From assembly GCA_002197995.1 (NCBI GenBank), contig NGZR01000006.1:1656001-1720000 (forward strand): a stretch of DNA of 64,000 nucleotides. Direction: 5' to 3'. The notes beneath the pieces were generated by a model that saw only the letters and a list, made by a program, of their open reading frames with translations, was not told the origin of the DNA and did not search any database. A program made the position numbers and the translations under genes. Every line of letters begins with the position of its first letter. Positions within the stretch are counted from its first letter, which is position 1. This stretch comes from Gaeumannomyces sp. JS-464. Lineage: Eukaryota; Ascomycota; Sordariomycetes; Magnaporthales; Magnaporthaceae. Shown one piece after another: positions 10,265 through 21,182 of the stretch.

Positions 10265-10609
10265 CCGTACGGCGGCACGACTCTCGCCTGGAGCTAGGCT
10301 TCTGTCCTTTTTGCATAACAGCTTCTGTCCCTTCTTGCGTCTGAAACCCGTCCTGTTGGGGCCCCAAATAGTGCCGTCCGATGTGTATTGACGTGCAACT
10401 TGCCGTCCGCCTTGATCAGCAGGCCCGTTGTCCCTCCAACTTCCCATGTGCTTTATTTGGACGTTCTAATAACGGTGCGGCTCAAAATGTCACTGCCACG
10501 CTGTGGGAGGCCAGGCTACGCCCTGCACTAAATTTAACCGAAATGTGGGAGCTAATCCGCGTTGTTACAATCGGGGTTCTGCTCCTAAGGTGGGGCAGCT
10601 AAGGAGAGG
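10265..10609. other. 3' flank of island 1
   Basis: GC-rich DNA fading into AT-rich DNA. No gene recognised. It holds the presumed 3' untranslated region of the coiled-coil gene; no clear polyadenylation signal was picked out. Confidence 0.4.
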
Positions 10610-10816
10610 GCTGAAACAATGCACTTATCGACAAGTTCAAAGGACTCTGGGTTTTAAAGTGCAGCGCTCTAATTGCTTGCTTTAAGGGATACTTAAAAGC
10701 TAATTTAGGTTAACTAATGCCAAGGTTTTAATTAAAGCTTATTTTACATAAAAGGAGTTTTTTTTTTATATTTCAAAGGTTTTTTTATGCTATATATGTT
10801 ATATTTATAACAAATA
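10610..10816 (+). repeat. Dispersed repeat X copy
   Basis: It matches 26.45-26.79 and 59.21-59.55 kb: GCTCTAATTGCTTGCTTTAA, then AAAAGCTAATTTAGGTTAAC, then AAAGGAG plus a T run, ending in the palindromic TATATGTTATATTTATAAC unit. This copy keeps more G and C than the others. It lies directly before pogo copy C and marks the right border of island 1. Confidence 0.6.
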
Positions 10817-10818
10817 TA

Positions 10819-11338
10819 CCGTGGTTTATCAGCATATCGAACAAATTACCATATCGGACATTTAATTACGACCTTTGGACAATCGACGCCAATTTTAACC
10901 CATTAACGCCAGGTATCCATTTAAACTATTTAAATTGCATATATTAAACTTTTTTTTTCCATTCGGTAAGTGCGTGCGTTATGTCCGGTTTTGCCGTAAG
11001 TGCTATACCGCTATCGCGTTACCGGCGTTTTGCTTTTTCAACCCCTTTCCACGCTTATATTTTGCTTTAATTACGCATCCGCGGCTTTTTAATTTATAAC
11101 GTTTGTTATTTCGCGTACAGTAAAAGATCTTTTTACCAAATACGAGTTTTTTTTTAGCTTTTTGGCGTTTGTTTAATACTTCGTTCGTTTTGCGTAACTA
11201 AGCGATTTCGGTTAAAAAAAAGGTTATTTTATACATTATAATTGTCGTTCTTTTCGCGATTTGGTTTATAACCGCTAATATAAATGTTAAAAAGCTATTT
11301 TAGTAATTAAAAATCCGAATTTTAATATATTAAAATTG
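10819..11338 (-). mobile_element. pogo-like copy C, 3' part (left of LINE insertion)
   Basis: The left end CCGTGGTTTATCAG follows TA (10817-10818). The doubled subterminal motif is CATATCGAACA / CATATCGGACA, unlike the other copies. The minus strand reads the degraded zinc knuckle (about 10975-11015) and the Lys/Arg-rich region. The copy is cut at 11338 by a LINE and continues at 14425. The last 15 bases (11324-11338) are the LINE target duplication. Confidence 0.85.
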
Positions 11339-14300
11339 CCGGAGCATACAAAGCGACGTTATTAGCCCACCTGGAAATAAAAACCTACGTGCCACCCTTA
11401 AATCTATACCTAAACGAAAAGGTAATTAACACAAAAAATAAATGGCTGGAAACTGGAATAACATAGCGGATTAACGAAGCGTAGCGAAGGTAACGGGCCG
11501 ACTTAAAAGGTTAAAATACCGAGAACGGAGCAGGAAACCACACCTTAAAACGGCCAAGCAAAAAAGGGATAGGCGGAACGCTGGAACCGACTTAAAACAA
11601 CCCCGGAACCGAAACGCAAACCAATCCCCCGCGAAAACGAAAAAAAGTCCAAATATAAATACGCGAAACGCTAAAACCCTAACGTAATAATGGAATGGAA
11701 GTTAAAAGTTGCCAGCTCGACGAAAGCGGCAAAAAAAGCGAACCGGCATAAAATCGCGTGTTTAGCGAATAACCCCCTATTTACGGAGGAAATGGTTAAG
11801 TATTACGAAGGAATGCCAAAAGCATATAGCTTAATAGTAATCCAAATTAAAACGGAAAAGCTGGGTTTAAATGCTTTCCTATTTAGCAAAAACGTGCCCG
11901 ACGCGGTAACGCCGTTATGCGAATACAGCAACGGATAAAAGGAAACAGCATAGCACGTGTTAACCTAATGCACCCGTTGGGACAAATAGCGGATGGCACC
12001 GGAATAGCACAAACGGATAGCTAAAAAGCATATTTCGAATTGTGGGAAATAAAAAACACACCATTTAAAAAAGCAATACGTATAATATTTAAAACTAAAA
12101 AACTAATGGATTTTAAAATAACGAAAAAGGTGGAAGAAAAACGCGCAAAAAAAAGGAAAAAAAAAACGCTACCGAACCGGAAAAAAACCGAATTATAAAT
12201 AATTATAAAACGCTAAATAAAAATACCTTATTAAAAAACGAAGGGAAAAAAAAGTGGACCGACGTTAACACCTTATATGCGAGCCGTAACCGGAAAGGAA
12301 CCGACCAAACTAATTATTTCTATTTTTACCCATTTTTTTTAACATTTCGTTAATAACATTTTCCCGATATTTAGTTAAAATCCGACCGAAGGTAAAATTA
12401 AAAGGATTTTGCACGAAAAACATTTAACAAATATAAAAAGGTTAGCGGATTAGAGGAAAACAGCGATACAAAAAAAAACATCGATAAACCCGTATTTTAA
12501 CCCGCTTTAAAGCCAACGCTTTCATTTAAATGCGGTTAAACGAATCCCACGCATCGACAATTTTAAAAGCCCAATTTAACATGGCTTGCGCCGGGGGCAC
12601 CATATTACCGAAAAGGGAACGAACGAAACCCGAACCACTAAATGCAGTTATAACAGTAAAAGCGCTTTTTTAAACTAAAAGGAAACAAGCGCGAAAACCC
12701 AGCTAAAAAAAACGCCAAACCGCTTCCCGATATCCTTCGCAAATCGAACGTAACCAGCGATAGCGTGCTTTAAAATAGTATAACGAAATTGGAAAAAAGT
12801 ATTAGTAATAAAGCATATAACACCGGAATAAAATCGCTATAAACTTTAGCGGTATAAGCGACTTCCGTTAAAACATTTTCCAAATCGGCAGCAGTTTTAA
12901 AAAGGGATTAAATGTAACGCTAATAGGTACGAAAAACGCCGTAAACTTAATCCTTAATACTAACGAGAGGCTACCAAAGCGGAACCGACAAATTAGCAAT
13001 AAAAAAACGCAATAAAAAAAAAGGAAAAAAAACAACAAACTTAAACGCAAGCACCGCGTAAAAAAGCGCACTTTATACAAATTAAAACGCGAAAAGCTAA
13101 AAACAAAAGTTAACATAACCGAAACCGAGCAAAAGAAAAGGCGAAGCAAATAAAAAACATACAGGCTTTGTAATAGCACCGAACGCGGCGTCGGCACTAT
13201 TAATGCCGTTAGCGAAACGCTAAATGCAATTAATACAAATTTTGCAAGCAAGCCTAAAAAATTAGCAAAGCGGATAAAAATAAAAGGGAACGATACGGGA
13301 GATATACATTATCGAGTCGTAAAAAATATAACCTAAAAGGATAGCGATCGCCGCTTTGTACTCCTTTTAATAATACAAACGGTAAGGTTAAAGGAAAAAA
13401 AAAGAAATTAGCAAAAAAACAGGGAACAAAACGGTGCAAAACCGCACTTACAGCTTTAACGCGGGGGTTCGGAGCAACGCCGGCTTCGAAATCGTCGTTA
13501 TCGTTAAAGCTGGAAAATGGGTGCTCGTTGCGATTACCACGAAAAAGAGCAAACGCAAGGCCGCCACCACCACCGCTGCCGCTATGGCCGCCGCGCGTAT
13601 TACCGCGCGCGCCGCCGCGAAAAAAACGGGGAGTTTTGTTTTTAAAAGCCATAATGCAAAAAAACAAAAGCCGGAAAAAGAACGAAGCGTAAAAGGGCAG
13701 GTGTAAAAGCGCGAGCGGCAAGATGCGCGAAAATTAGGAGCAAAAGTGGGGAAAAAATTAAAAATTGTAACAAAAAAATTAAAAAAAGGCGAAAAAAAAG
13801 GCAAAAACCTTTGGAAGTAAAAGGGGAAAAAACGGTGAAAACCCGTACCCGGAAAGAAATAAAAGCATAACCGAAAAGCACGATATAAACAGCGTTACTT
13901 CCGAAAGCGAATAACATAATTACGTTAAATTACCCGATGTTAACTACGACCCTCGAACTTTACGAAGCAGCCACGCGATTAAGCACCGAGGCGGGACCGA
14001 AAAACCTCGAACGCGGACAACCAGGCCGCCGCAACCAACCGAACTAACACCACTATTACTAATATTACTACAAAAAAAGAAAACCCGACACCGGGGCGCT
14101 ATTTAAACGCAATATGCATTCCTTATAATTTTTCCCTTGCGTATTTTCCTATTATTACTATTAATTATAAAAACGCTTTCGCGATGGAACTTTTAAAAGC
14201 AATTGCAAAAATTAAACAAACGGTACCACTATTTAACATAGTAAAAACCGTATACGAAAAGCAAATATGGTTTTTATTTCCAGGCTACCGAGCCGGATGC

Positions 14301-14409
14301 GGTCCGCACCCGGAAACGAGTTTAAGGGTTTTTACATGTATATAAAACAGTAAAAGCACCGAGGTTTTTACAAACATAACGGCAGTATAACTAATAAATA
14401 ATAAATAAT
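11339..14409 (+). mobile_element. 5'-truncated non-LTR retrotransposon (LINE) with 15-bp duplications
   Basis: AATATATTAAAATTG occurs at 11324-11338 and 14410-14424, on both sides of the insert, and the right end has a TAAATAA-type simple-repeat tail (about 14390-14409). The left part reads as the C-terminal end of a LINE ORF2: AYKATLLAHLEIKTYVPPLN at about 11347, then SLIVIQIKTEKLGLNAFLF at about 11835, and a Cys/His pattern PLCEYSNG, HVLT, CTRW ending near 12190. RT and endonuclease are absent. About 2.2 kb between 12190 and the tail is unusually long for a LINE 3' region and may contain another nested insert. Confidence 0.8.
13254..13649 (-). other. Gly/Arg-rich open frame inside the LINE insert
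   Basis: An ATG at 13649 opens a stop-free frame beginning MAFKNKTPRFFRGGARG and followed by a Gly-Ser-Gly run and FNDNDDFEAG. RGG-like N-termini occur in some retroelement gag proteins, but I cannot assign it. The local DNA is more GC-rich than its surroundings. The other strand also reads open there as an Arg/Ala-rich frame, so composition may explain both. Low confidence that it is a gene. Confidence 0.3.
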
Positions 14410-14424
14410 AATATATTAAAATTG

Positions 14425-15115
14425 TAAAATTTCTTTTTTAACTGTTCGAGGCGTTTTAAAATTAAAGTTTGAAATTAGTAAACGTTTTTAAAAAAGTTAA
14501 AGTTTTTAATTTAACATTTAGTTTAATTAAAATAAAATTCGAATTAAAAAAGCAAAATTAGCTTTTAAAAGCTTTTATAAATATTTTCCTTAATTATAAA
14601 CGTAACAAAATGCCGTTTTAAACCCCGAAAAAAATTCGATTTTAATTACGTAATTAACGTAATAATTTTATAATTTTTCGATTTATTAACCGTACGCTTT
14701 TTTAACAAACCGAAATACTTAACGTTAAATGGTTAAAAAACGTAAAACAAATACGAAGGAATGCAAAACGTAATAATGTTATATTTTTAGTAATAAGCTT
14801 AAAGCCCGTTAATAGTAGCTTTTATAACGGTTTAACATTAATAAACGATAAGGCTTTTTAAAAACGAATTGCAATATGTTTATCGAAATGTTAAATTTAT
14901 TTTAAATTTCGTTCGTTTATAATTTACTTATTATTAATCGTTACGATAATTAATCGCGTGGAAAGTCGGGTTTAAATACTAATTAAATAAATAATATTAC
15001 TTTTAATAATAATAAATAAAAACATCGTTTATTTGCAAAAATTAACTTTTTAAATAACCATAATAATTTTAATAATCGATATTTAATTAAATAAAAATCT
15101 TAATAAAAATTAAAA
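14425..15115 (-). mobile_element. pogo-like copy C, continuation right of LINE
   Basis: The sequence resumes exactly where copy C stopped. The minus strand carries the same DDE-core stretch as the other copies, for example PFNVKYFG at about 14710 and LINGxKSY-like remains at about 14820. It fades out near 15115 before the N-terminus, so the right terminal repeat is lost. Heavily RIPped; RTAACG and TTAA are everywhere. Confidence 0.75.
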
Positions 15116-15214
15116 AATAAAAGATTAATTTAAAGCATTAAAAGCTGTAAGTAATAACGGATAATTATTAAACTGGTTTACGAATGTTTAACAAGTTACA
15201 TACCACAAGGTAAT

Positions 15215-15540
15215 TGTAAAAATATAAGGTTTTAATTAAAACGTGCTTGCGCTAATTACAGTAAACTAACAGGTTACGTTTAATTAGTACGAGCTTTGTT
15301 AAGCACTACAAGTAATGCTGGCAAAGCTTTAAGCTTAGTGGGTGGTACGGGTTAAATTGCAGGGAAAGGGCGCTAACAATCGCCTTTATTATATCCCTTC
15401 GACATTAACCCCGCGGGCCCCCGCTTAAAAGGGTTTTAATGCCGCACGCGATTTTCCGATAAATTTTTTATATAGGGAAATTAAAAAATCGACCCACGGT
15501 TACCGAAGCCATTTTTGCGTTAAGCTTTTAAATTTAACTT
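15215..15540. repeat. Second, truncated copy of the TGTAAAAAT LTR
   Basis: Same start (TGTAAAAATATAAGG) and about 325 bp of similarity to the solo LTR at 3853-4388, including the GC-rich block (CCCGCGGGCCC) and the GGGCGC...CGCC hairpin. Similarity stops at AAATTTAACTT, where LINE sequence begins. Confidence 0.7.
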
Positions 15541-17200
15541 GGGAGTACTCCCGGAAAGCAGGATAACGGTAACGAAAATCCTACGTTAAGGTAGGGCTAA
15601 TAAAGTTGCTTTCGACCCGGGAAAATGCGAACTTATGCACTTTTCCAGGTAAAAAAATCCTATAACCCCGGCGGTTAAAACCAAAGGCTTAACCATATAA
15701 CAAGCTGCAAAAAGCTTTGGAAGCTTTTACAATTATACGATGGTTAAGCGTTTATTTCGATTAAAAGCTTAATTTCGAAACGCACGTTAACAATAGGGTT
15801 GCTAAAGCTTTAAACGTTACCAGCCACTTCTGAAAGCTTACCTATCGGTAGGGGGAATACCGCGTAATCGGTATATAAAGCCGTTATAACGGTTATTATC
15901 CCGCCAGCATTATACAGGGTTAAAGTTTAATATAAAAACAAAACTAAACCCATTTATATAAACCCGCATAATAGCAATACATCCGCTAAAACCACTTAAT
16001 TAAACGGGTTAACAAAGCTTTAATTGCGTTTTTTTAAAAAATGGTATTAGTTTAAAAAACCATACTGATAAAGCTTTGCATTACGAATCCGGCGTTCCAA
16101 ATGCCGAAGCGCTTTTAAAACAAATCCGCTTTCGTTTTACAGCTCGCATTAGCACGGTTTTAAAAAACCACTTTTTAACCGCAGCGATTAAACCGATTTT
16201 TAACGCCCGGGGCTTAAAACGGGCTTGTTAAGCAAGCTTACAACCTATTTATAAAGGATAGCCGAACTTTTTCCAGCTTGCACCCGTCCGGCTTACCTTT
16301 TTTATAAATATATAAAGCTTACAATAGTTATATAAAAAACGTATAACCGCTAAAGCATTTATAACGTGGCTACGCACTTTTTTTCCCACGAACGTTATAA
16401 TATATAATAACGGGTTTAAAGTGAAAAACGGGGCAGTTGGTACGGCTGGGTAATTTATTATAACGGTTAACGAAAAAGCTTTAAGCACGGCAAGCTAGCA
16501 CACTTTGCCGAAATATTTAATAGCGAAACGGAAAAAGCCCGAGTGGGCTTCGCTACGCTATTTAAAGCTTTTGTAATTGCATTTATCATTTATGTTTTAA
16601 TAACATTTCGACAGTTAACGGCTTTTTAAGCACGGCTTTTAACAGCTTATAAAAGCTTTTAAAAATGGTTATCGCTTTATAAATAAACACCGGGTACACG
16701 TGCGTTAATTCCCGGCTATACGGGAATCTTTAAAAACGAAAAAGCCGATGCTAAAGCAAAATTAAGCACGGCTTTCCTAATACCTTAAAACGTTAAATTA
16801 ACAATGGCCGGTGTTAAAGCTTTAACCTGGAAAATAGCCCGGGACGTTTGGAACGTTTAATTTAAAAGTAACTTTTTAAAACGATATAAAGCTATAGTTA
16901 AGCTTTTCGCTAATATTATAACATACATTTAACGTTTTACAATTATACCGAAAAGTAATGCAACGGCTAATAACCGCACGTACAAACTACGGAAATTTCG
17001 ATTAGTACTACAGAAAATTTAAATACGAGGACGATAACCCGTACCGTTATAAAATAAAATAAATCCTTTTTTTATTTTATATTTTGCAAACTGGTTAAAG
17101 CAAAAAAAACAAATAGCTTATAACGAACCCCGCCCCGGCTTTTAACAAACCTAAATATTAAAAACGGCTATTATAAAAGCCCTTTCTTTTGCGTCGTTCG
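15541..17200 (+). mobile_element. Tad1-like LINE remnant (end of RT plus RNase H)
   Basis: Reading the + strand through stops and frame changes gives motifs diagnostic of Tad1-clade ORF2. WLSVYFDQKLNFETHVNNRV-like sequence is at about 15740. ITVIIPPALY is at about 15895. SGVPNAEALLKQIRFRF is at about 16090. An RNase H end, PGYTGIFKNEKADAKAK, is at about 16710-16760 (PGHxGIxGNExAD expected). It is 5'-truncated; the right end is not defined and lies before island 2. Stops fall mostly at expected Gln or Trp codons. Confidence 0.75.
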
Positions 17201-17379
17201 TTAAAGCTATTAACTATTACATTATCGCCGAACGATAATACTAAAGCTTATAAACCCAAACATTTCCTATTTTTTAAATTTTTTACATTTATTCCTTTTC
17301 CTATAGCATTTACACTTTTTTTTATACTACCCGTATTAATAATAAGCCCGTTGGTTTTTCGTAACCCCGGCCGGGCCTA

Positions 17380-17889
17380 AAGTGGTCCTAAGGACCCTCC
17401 CGCCCTAACCTAGCTGTACCCTTTTTCCCGGCACACCCGCCGGCCGAACGCATTACTACCACCCGTTGCGCTTATAACACCCCGGCGTATTTACTCCCTA
17501 CCGCCAATCGCCCGCTCACTAACAAGGAGCGCCGGAATACGGCCCGACCTCCGTGTGCCTTCGGGTTTAATTTGTTAGCCGCCGTATTAGTAGCACTTTA
17601 GCCTGGTGTATATAGCTTAGGTAGCGCTAGCACGTCGTATGCCCCAGGGAGGCAGGGACTGGTAGATCCCGATTTACCGACGTTAAATATACTCCTCCTC
17701 CTCCCTTATCGTCACCTAGCTCAGGGTTTCCAATCTCTGCTCCGCAGCCACCATGCTCTCCAGCACCTTATTACTTATAAAATCCCTCTCTCGCACCTTG
17801 GACAGTACACAGGCACAACTGCGCTCATACATTTACTAGTTTTAAATATGCGTCCCAAGTGCGCCCCAAATCGCGCCACACGAGAGGGG
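17380..17889. other. Left edge of GC-rich island 2, no gene recognised
   Basis: Composition changes near 17370-17400. The sequence is pyrimidine-rich, with CCGGCC-type blocks and a CT-rich stretch near 17690-17720. I see no supported gene. Confidence 0.4.
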
Positions 17890-18250
17890 TAAACTTGTGC
17901 GATGTGTCCTCCCGGTCTGGTCTTCCCGCCGCAGCAGCCGGCGCACGACGGGGCTTGATGCTAAAGTAGGTTGCGATCCACAGCGCAGAGCAGGACTCGG
18001 GCGGCAACTGGCCGCCCGTGTGCCCGTGTGCCCGTGGGAGCACGCTTGCCGCCAGAGGACCTGCAGGGCTACCCGTTCCGTTTTACTGGTGAGCAAGGTT
18101 ACGGCAGCGTCGACGCCCAGACGGTCCCCGGCCTCCCGCGCGTGCCGTTCCCAGTTGGTGAGCGCGTACGGCAGCAGCGGGTACTTTTCCGCCAGCTTCT
18201 TAAACTCCGGCATGCTTTTCGGGACAGCGGCACTGCCCAGATTGGACCTT
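17890..18250 (-). pseudogene. Ankyrin/NACHT-type gene fragment
   Basis: The minus strand reads FKKLAEKYPLLPYALTNWER then AVTLLTSK, LALQVLWRQACS-like sequence and, in a second frame, SALWIATYFSIK, returning to the first frame for VVRRLLRRED. The YPLLPYA..NW..HA block is typical of the segment just before the ankyrin repeats in fungal NACHT/ankyrin proteins. SALWIATYF.....VVRRLL is one ankyrin repeat. At least two frame changes are needed, one at a CCCC run near 17955. No start, N-terminal NACHT domain or long repeat array is present. A broken relic of a cytosolic signalling-type gene; the family assignment is moderate. Confidence 0.55.
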
Positions 18251-19520
18251 TTGAAACATTAGAGGCATATGTGCGCGATCCTGGCGTGCGCCTCCGCCGG
18301 CGATACGGGAATTGCTCCGTGAGATGCTGTGTTATGCTTCGTTGCGAGACGTGGATGTTGTCGTCGTCGTCAGATCGCCGTTGTGTCTGGCGTCATCGTT
18401 GTCATCATGCTCATCTGTCACTGGGGAGAAGTCCGAGAAGTATGCAAGGAATCTTGGTGTAATCATTGCGCAAATTCAACAGGACATTGTGGCACCCTCC
18501 AGGCATTCCGTATACAGTAAGGGGTTACCGTTGCTGCGAGGAAGGGACAGAGACAGGGCGACTGAGTCGCGGCGCGTGCGTCGGACTGCGGCCTGGAGGT
18601 GCAAGGCAACAGACGCTTCGCGTGTGATCGCAGCGTCAACTGCCGGCGCCTCGAAGAGCGCTTTGGATTGGGTAGATATATTCCCTGCCACGCCCACACC
18701 CGCCTTGCTCGCAGAGGCAATCATGAGCCTGAAGGTCTTCCCTGTAAGCCTCACGCCGGAGTCCGGCGGGCGTGCACGCAGTAGCCCCTGACACAGCCGC
18801 GAGGGCCACTCCAGTCATCGATCTGTTGACTCGTCTGTCCTCCTCGCTCTTGCTCATCCGCTCTGGCGGTATCGTTGAATCCCGGAACGGCCTTGCATAT
18901 CGACCCTGAAGCGGACACATTAAGAAGTGAACTCCATGGGCAAATTTCGTGTTTTAAAACCACCCGGAGAAAGGGCCAAGGAGGCGCTGGCGTAAATGAA
19001 GGGATACGATTAGGACCGCATTTTCACTTAGATATACGCTCAAGATTCTATCTCGAGAGGAAGGGGATGTGGGACGAATTGAGGCATGGAAACCGTATGC
19101 ACGAGGCAATAAAAGAGGGCAAGAAAACAAAAGGCCGAGTAGCCTTCCAGGACGGCCATTGTCGACGCGATTATGGCTGAACCGTATGTGGCCTTTACAC
19201 GTCTAATTAGCGGGCGCCGAATTCAGGGGCATTGCCAACCACTATCGCCGCCATCCAGACGGTGCATGGTGTCGTCGGGTACCGGAAAACTTCGGGCCGC
19301 CGGCATCGGCTGGGGAAACTGGGGAAACTGCGGCTGTGGCGGTAGCTGGGGTTCGTCCCGGCACCAAAGGGAGGTGTCCCGGGCATATCGCCCATTGGGG
19401 AGAGGGGTCATCACGGGTATTTCCACCAGGGCGAGGCTGAGGGGACGGCAGCATGCGGTGGGTTGCGCCACCCACAACAGATTTCCTCGAGTTGGGGAGG
19501 AGACAGAGGAATGGTAGGTC
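18251..19520. other. Island 2 region without a recognised gene
   Basis: GC-rich, non-RIPped. Several open frames occur on both strands. One on the minus strand (18754-18476, starting MRLTGKTFRLMIASASKAG) looks the least random, but I do not recognise it and see no splice structure. It may be relic coding sequence linked to the ankyrin fragment. Confidence 0.35.
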
Positions 19521-19524
19521 GAAG

Positions 19525-19640
19525 ATGTCGTCGGTATGCAGGAAAAGGACAGAGGACGATCGATCTTTCAATATCAAATGGGCAGGCTGGCCGGCAGAAT
19601 ACCACACCTGGGGACCGGAGACAGGCCAGTTACGGCGGAT
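19525..19640 (+). pseudogene. Possible chromodomain fragment
   Basis: From an ATG at 19525 the + strand reads MSSVCRKR..., then FNIKWAGWPAEYHTWGPE at about 19567-19620. This fits the chromodomain consensus (V/IKWxGxPxExxTWEPE), with Gly for Glu near the end. The rest of the frame shows nothing else, and no integrase or other retroelement domain is nearby. It could be the tail of an old chromovirus or chance. It overlaps, antisense, the decayed 3' end of the neighbouring membrane-protein gene. Confidence 0.3.
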
Positions 19641-19689
19641 GCTCTTAGCACTAGGTGGGCTTGGTTTTTCGTTGCGGTTGGGGCTTACA

Positions 19690-20620
19690 TGTTCTGTCTG
19701 CGAAGGCGGACGTGCTGAAGGTGACGGCGTGGATGATGGAGGCGACGATGCCGCTTGATGGATCAAGCTCGTCGTTTGCGCGAAACTGGACCCTCTGAGG
19801 ATATCGTCAACTGCATAAGGCAAAGGGGAAATGGGACTCGCAAGCTGCCCAGGGCAAAAGTCAGCAGCAGCGCTATCCGCTTGGCGATGGGCGGCTTCAG
19901 CTCTCAGACGGTGCGCAGCGGCATGGCGATGATGACAGCGCCGAGGATGATGCCAGGGATGGCCTGGCTGTGGAAGAAGGCCTGGACGTCGATGCACTCG
20001 CCTCCCGGAATCGAGCGGTCCCACCAGTAGGCGATGGGGCGGCACTGGAAGCAGGCCGTGAGCACGAAGGAGAGCGACGTGGCGGCGAGCAAGGCGAGGA
20101 CGACGTGGGCGAGCATGCGGCCGGTCCAGTTGAGCACACGCAGGTACAGGAACACGATGGCCATCTTAGGCGGCGACATGGAGATGAAGTAGATGATCTC
20201 GAGGGCCAGGATGCACTTTGCCCAGCCCTGGAGCTTGGACGGGTCGTGCTCCTCGAGGAACTCGGTGTGCCGGCCCACGCCGCCGGCGCGGACCATGACT
20301 GGTTAGAGCGTCGAGCCTCGTCAGCCGACAGAACAATAAAACAAGTAATATGGGGAGGAAGAGAGAAAGGGGCCCGCTTACTCAGTCCCATGGCGCACAT
20401 GGCCAGGTCACGATATACGCGGCGACCAGGAAGACATCGTCGAGGCCAAAGTTATGGACGGACGTGAATTGCTTGCCGTGGAACCGGAGCGACAGGAAGA
20501 TGGAGGTGAGGACGGCGAAAGAGATGGAGATGCCGTCGAGCACGGGGCCCTCGTTCTCGGCAAGGGCGGCTTCTTGTGCCGCGGCGCCGCCGCCGCGGCG
20601 GTTACGACGGCGGCCTCTCC
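19690..20620 (-). pseudogene. Broken fungal rhodopsin-family (PTH11/SAT4-like) membrane protein
   Basis: Multi-pass membrane protein of the fungal rhodopsin-domain family; members are thought to sense or signal at the plasma membrane. Exon 1 (about 20620-20382) reads NEGPVLDGISISFAVLTSIF and the family motif NFGLDDVFLVAAYIVTW. A clean 83-bp intron (20381-20299, GTAAGC...CAG) joins to exon 2: EIIYFISMSPPKMAIVFLYL, then the conserved FQCRPIAYWWDRSIPGGECI. At about 19904 the expected Trp in TVWELKPP is TGA. A later segment GIVASIIHAVTFSTSAFADR (19755-19690) matches the next part, but sequence beyond it no longer fits. No in-frame ATG was found for exon 1. The nonsense codon and lost 3' end suggest a pseudogene, paralogous to the gene at 23210. 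Confidence 0.7.
20299..20381 (-). other. Intron of the broken rhodopsin-family gene
   Basis: 83 bp with donor GTAAGC and acceptor CCAG on the minus strand. Splicing gives MGL-IMVRAGG in one frame, linking two recognisable membrane-protein exons. Confidence 0.8.
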
Positions 20621-20982
20621 CGCCAGCTCCAGCAAAGAGGGAACCAGCCTGTTTCGCAGAGAACGTTGACGGGAAGAAGCGGGGAGGAGCTGCAGACGGC
20701 TCCCATCCTAACGCGCGCGCCGCAAAGGAAAAGGGGTCCGGCCGGGGAGAGTCGAGACATTTCTTCTGTCACTGAACGCGAAAGCGGCCAAGGCCCAACC
20801 ATACGGGGCCTGCGCCAGGCCAGCGCCAGGCCAAGGAAGACGACTTGGCGACAAAGCTTGGAGTGGGCCTGCGGCTGATTGGGTCCCTCCCCTTTTTTCC
20901 TCCGCCTCTTCGGGCGACTGAGAATGGTGGAACGGTGCCATTTCTGGGTGGATTGGCAGAGGTTTCGGAAATATCGCGAGTA

Positions 20983-21180
20983 CACCCCTCAAGGATCAGC
21001 GTGTTAGGCTGTGGATCTTTCCTATTTAGCGGGGATATAACGCTTCGAGATATATCCAGAGAAAGCCAAGGTAGAGATACATTGATTTTGGTTTAATCTT
21101 CTACGAGGAAAGATGTCTCTAGGTACGAGGATTAAATGGGAGGGATCCACCGCACTAACAATGCTGATCCTTGAGGGGTG
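20983..21180. mobile_element. 198-bp MITE with TA duplication
   Basis: Terminal inverted repeats CACCCCTCAAGGATCAGC and GCTGATCCTTGAGGGGTG are perfect over 18 bases, and looser pairing continues (GTTAGGCTGTGGATC against GGATCCACCGCACTAAC). TA flanks both sides (20981-20982, 21181-21182). There is no coding capacity. Tc1/mariner-like by target site. It is not RIPped and lies upstream of the broken rhodopsin-family gene. Confidence 0.9.
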
Positions 21181-21182
21181 TA

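Noticed and set aside
9332..10447. 371-codon open frame on the minus strand opposite the coiled-coil gene
   Set aside because: Shadow of the real gene: GC-rich codon third positions keep the antisense frame open. The + strand has a consistent exon-intron-exon structure.
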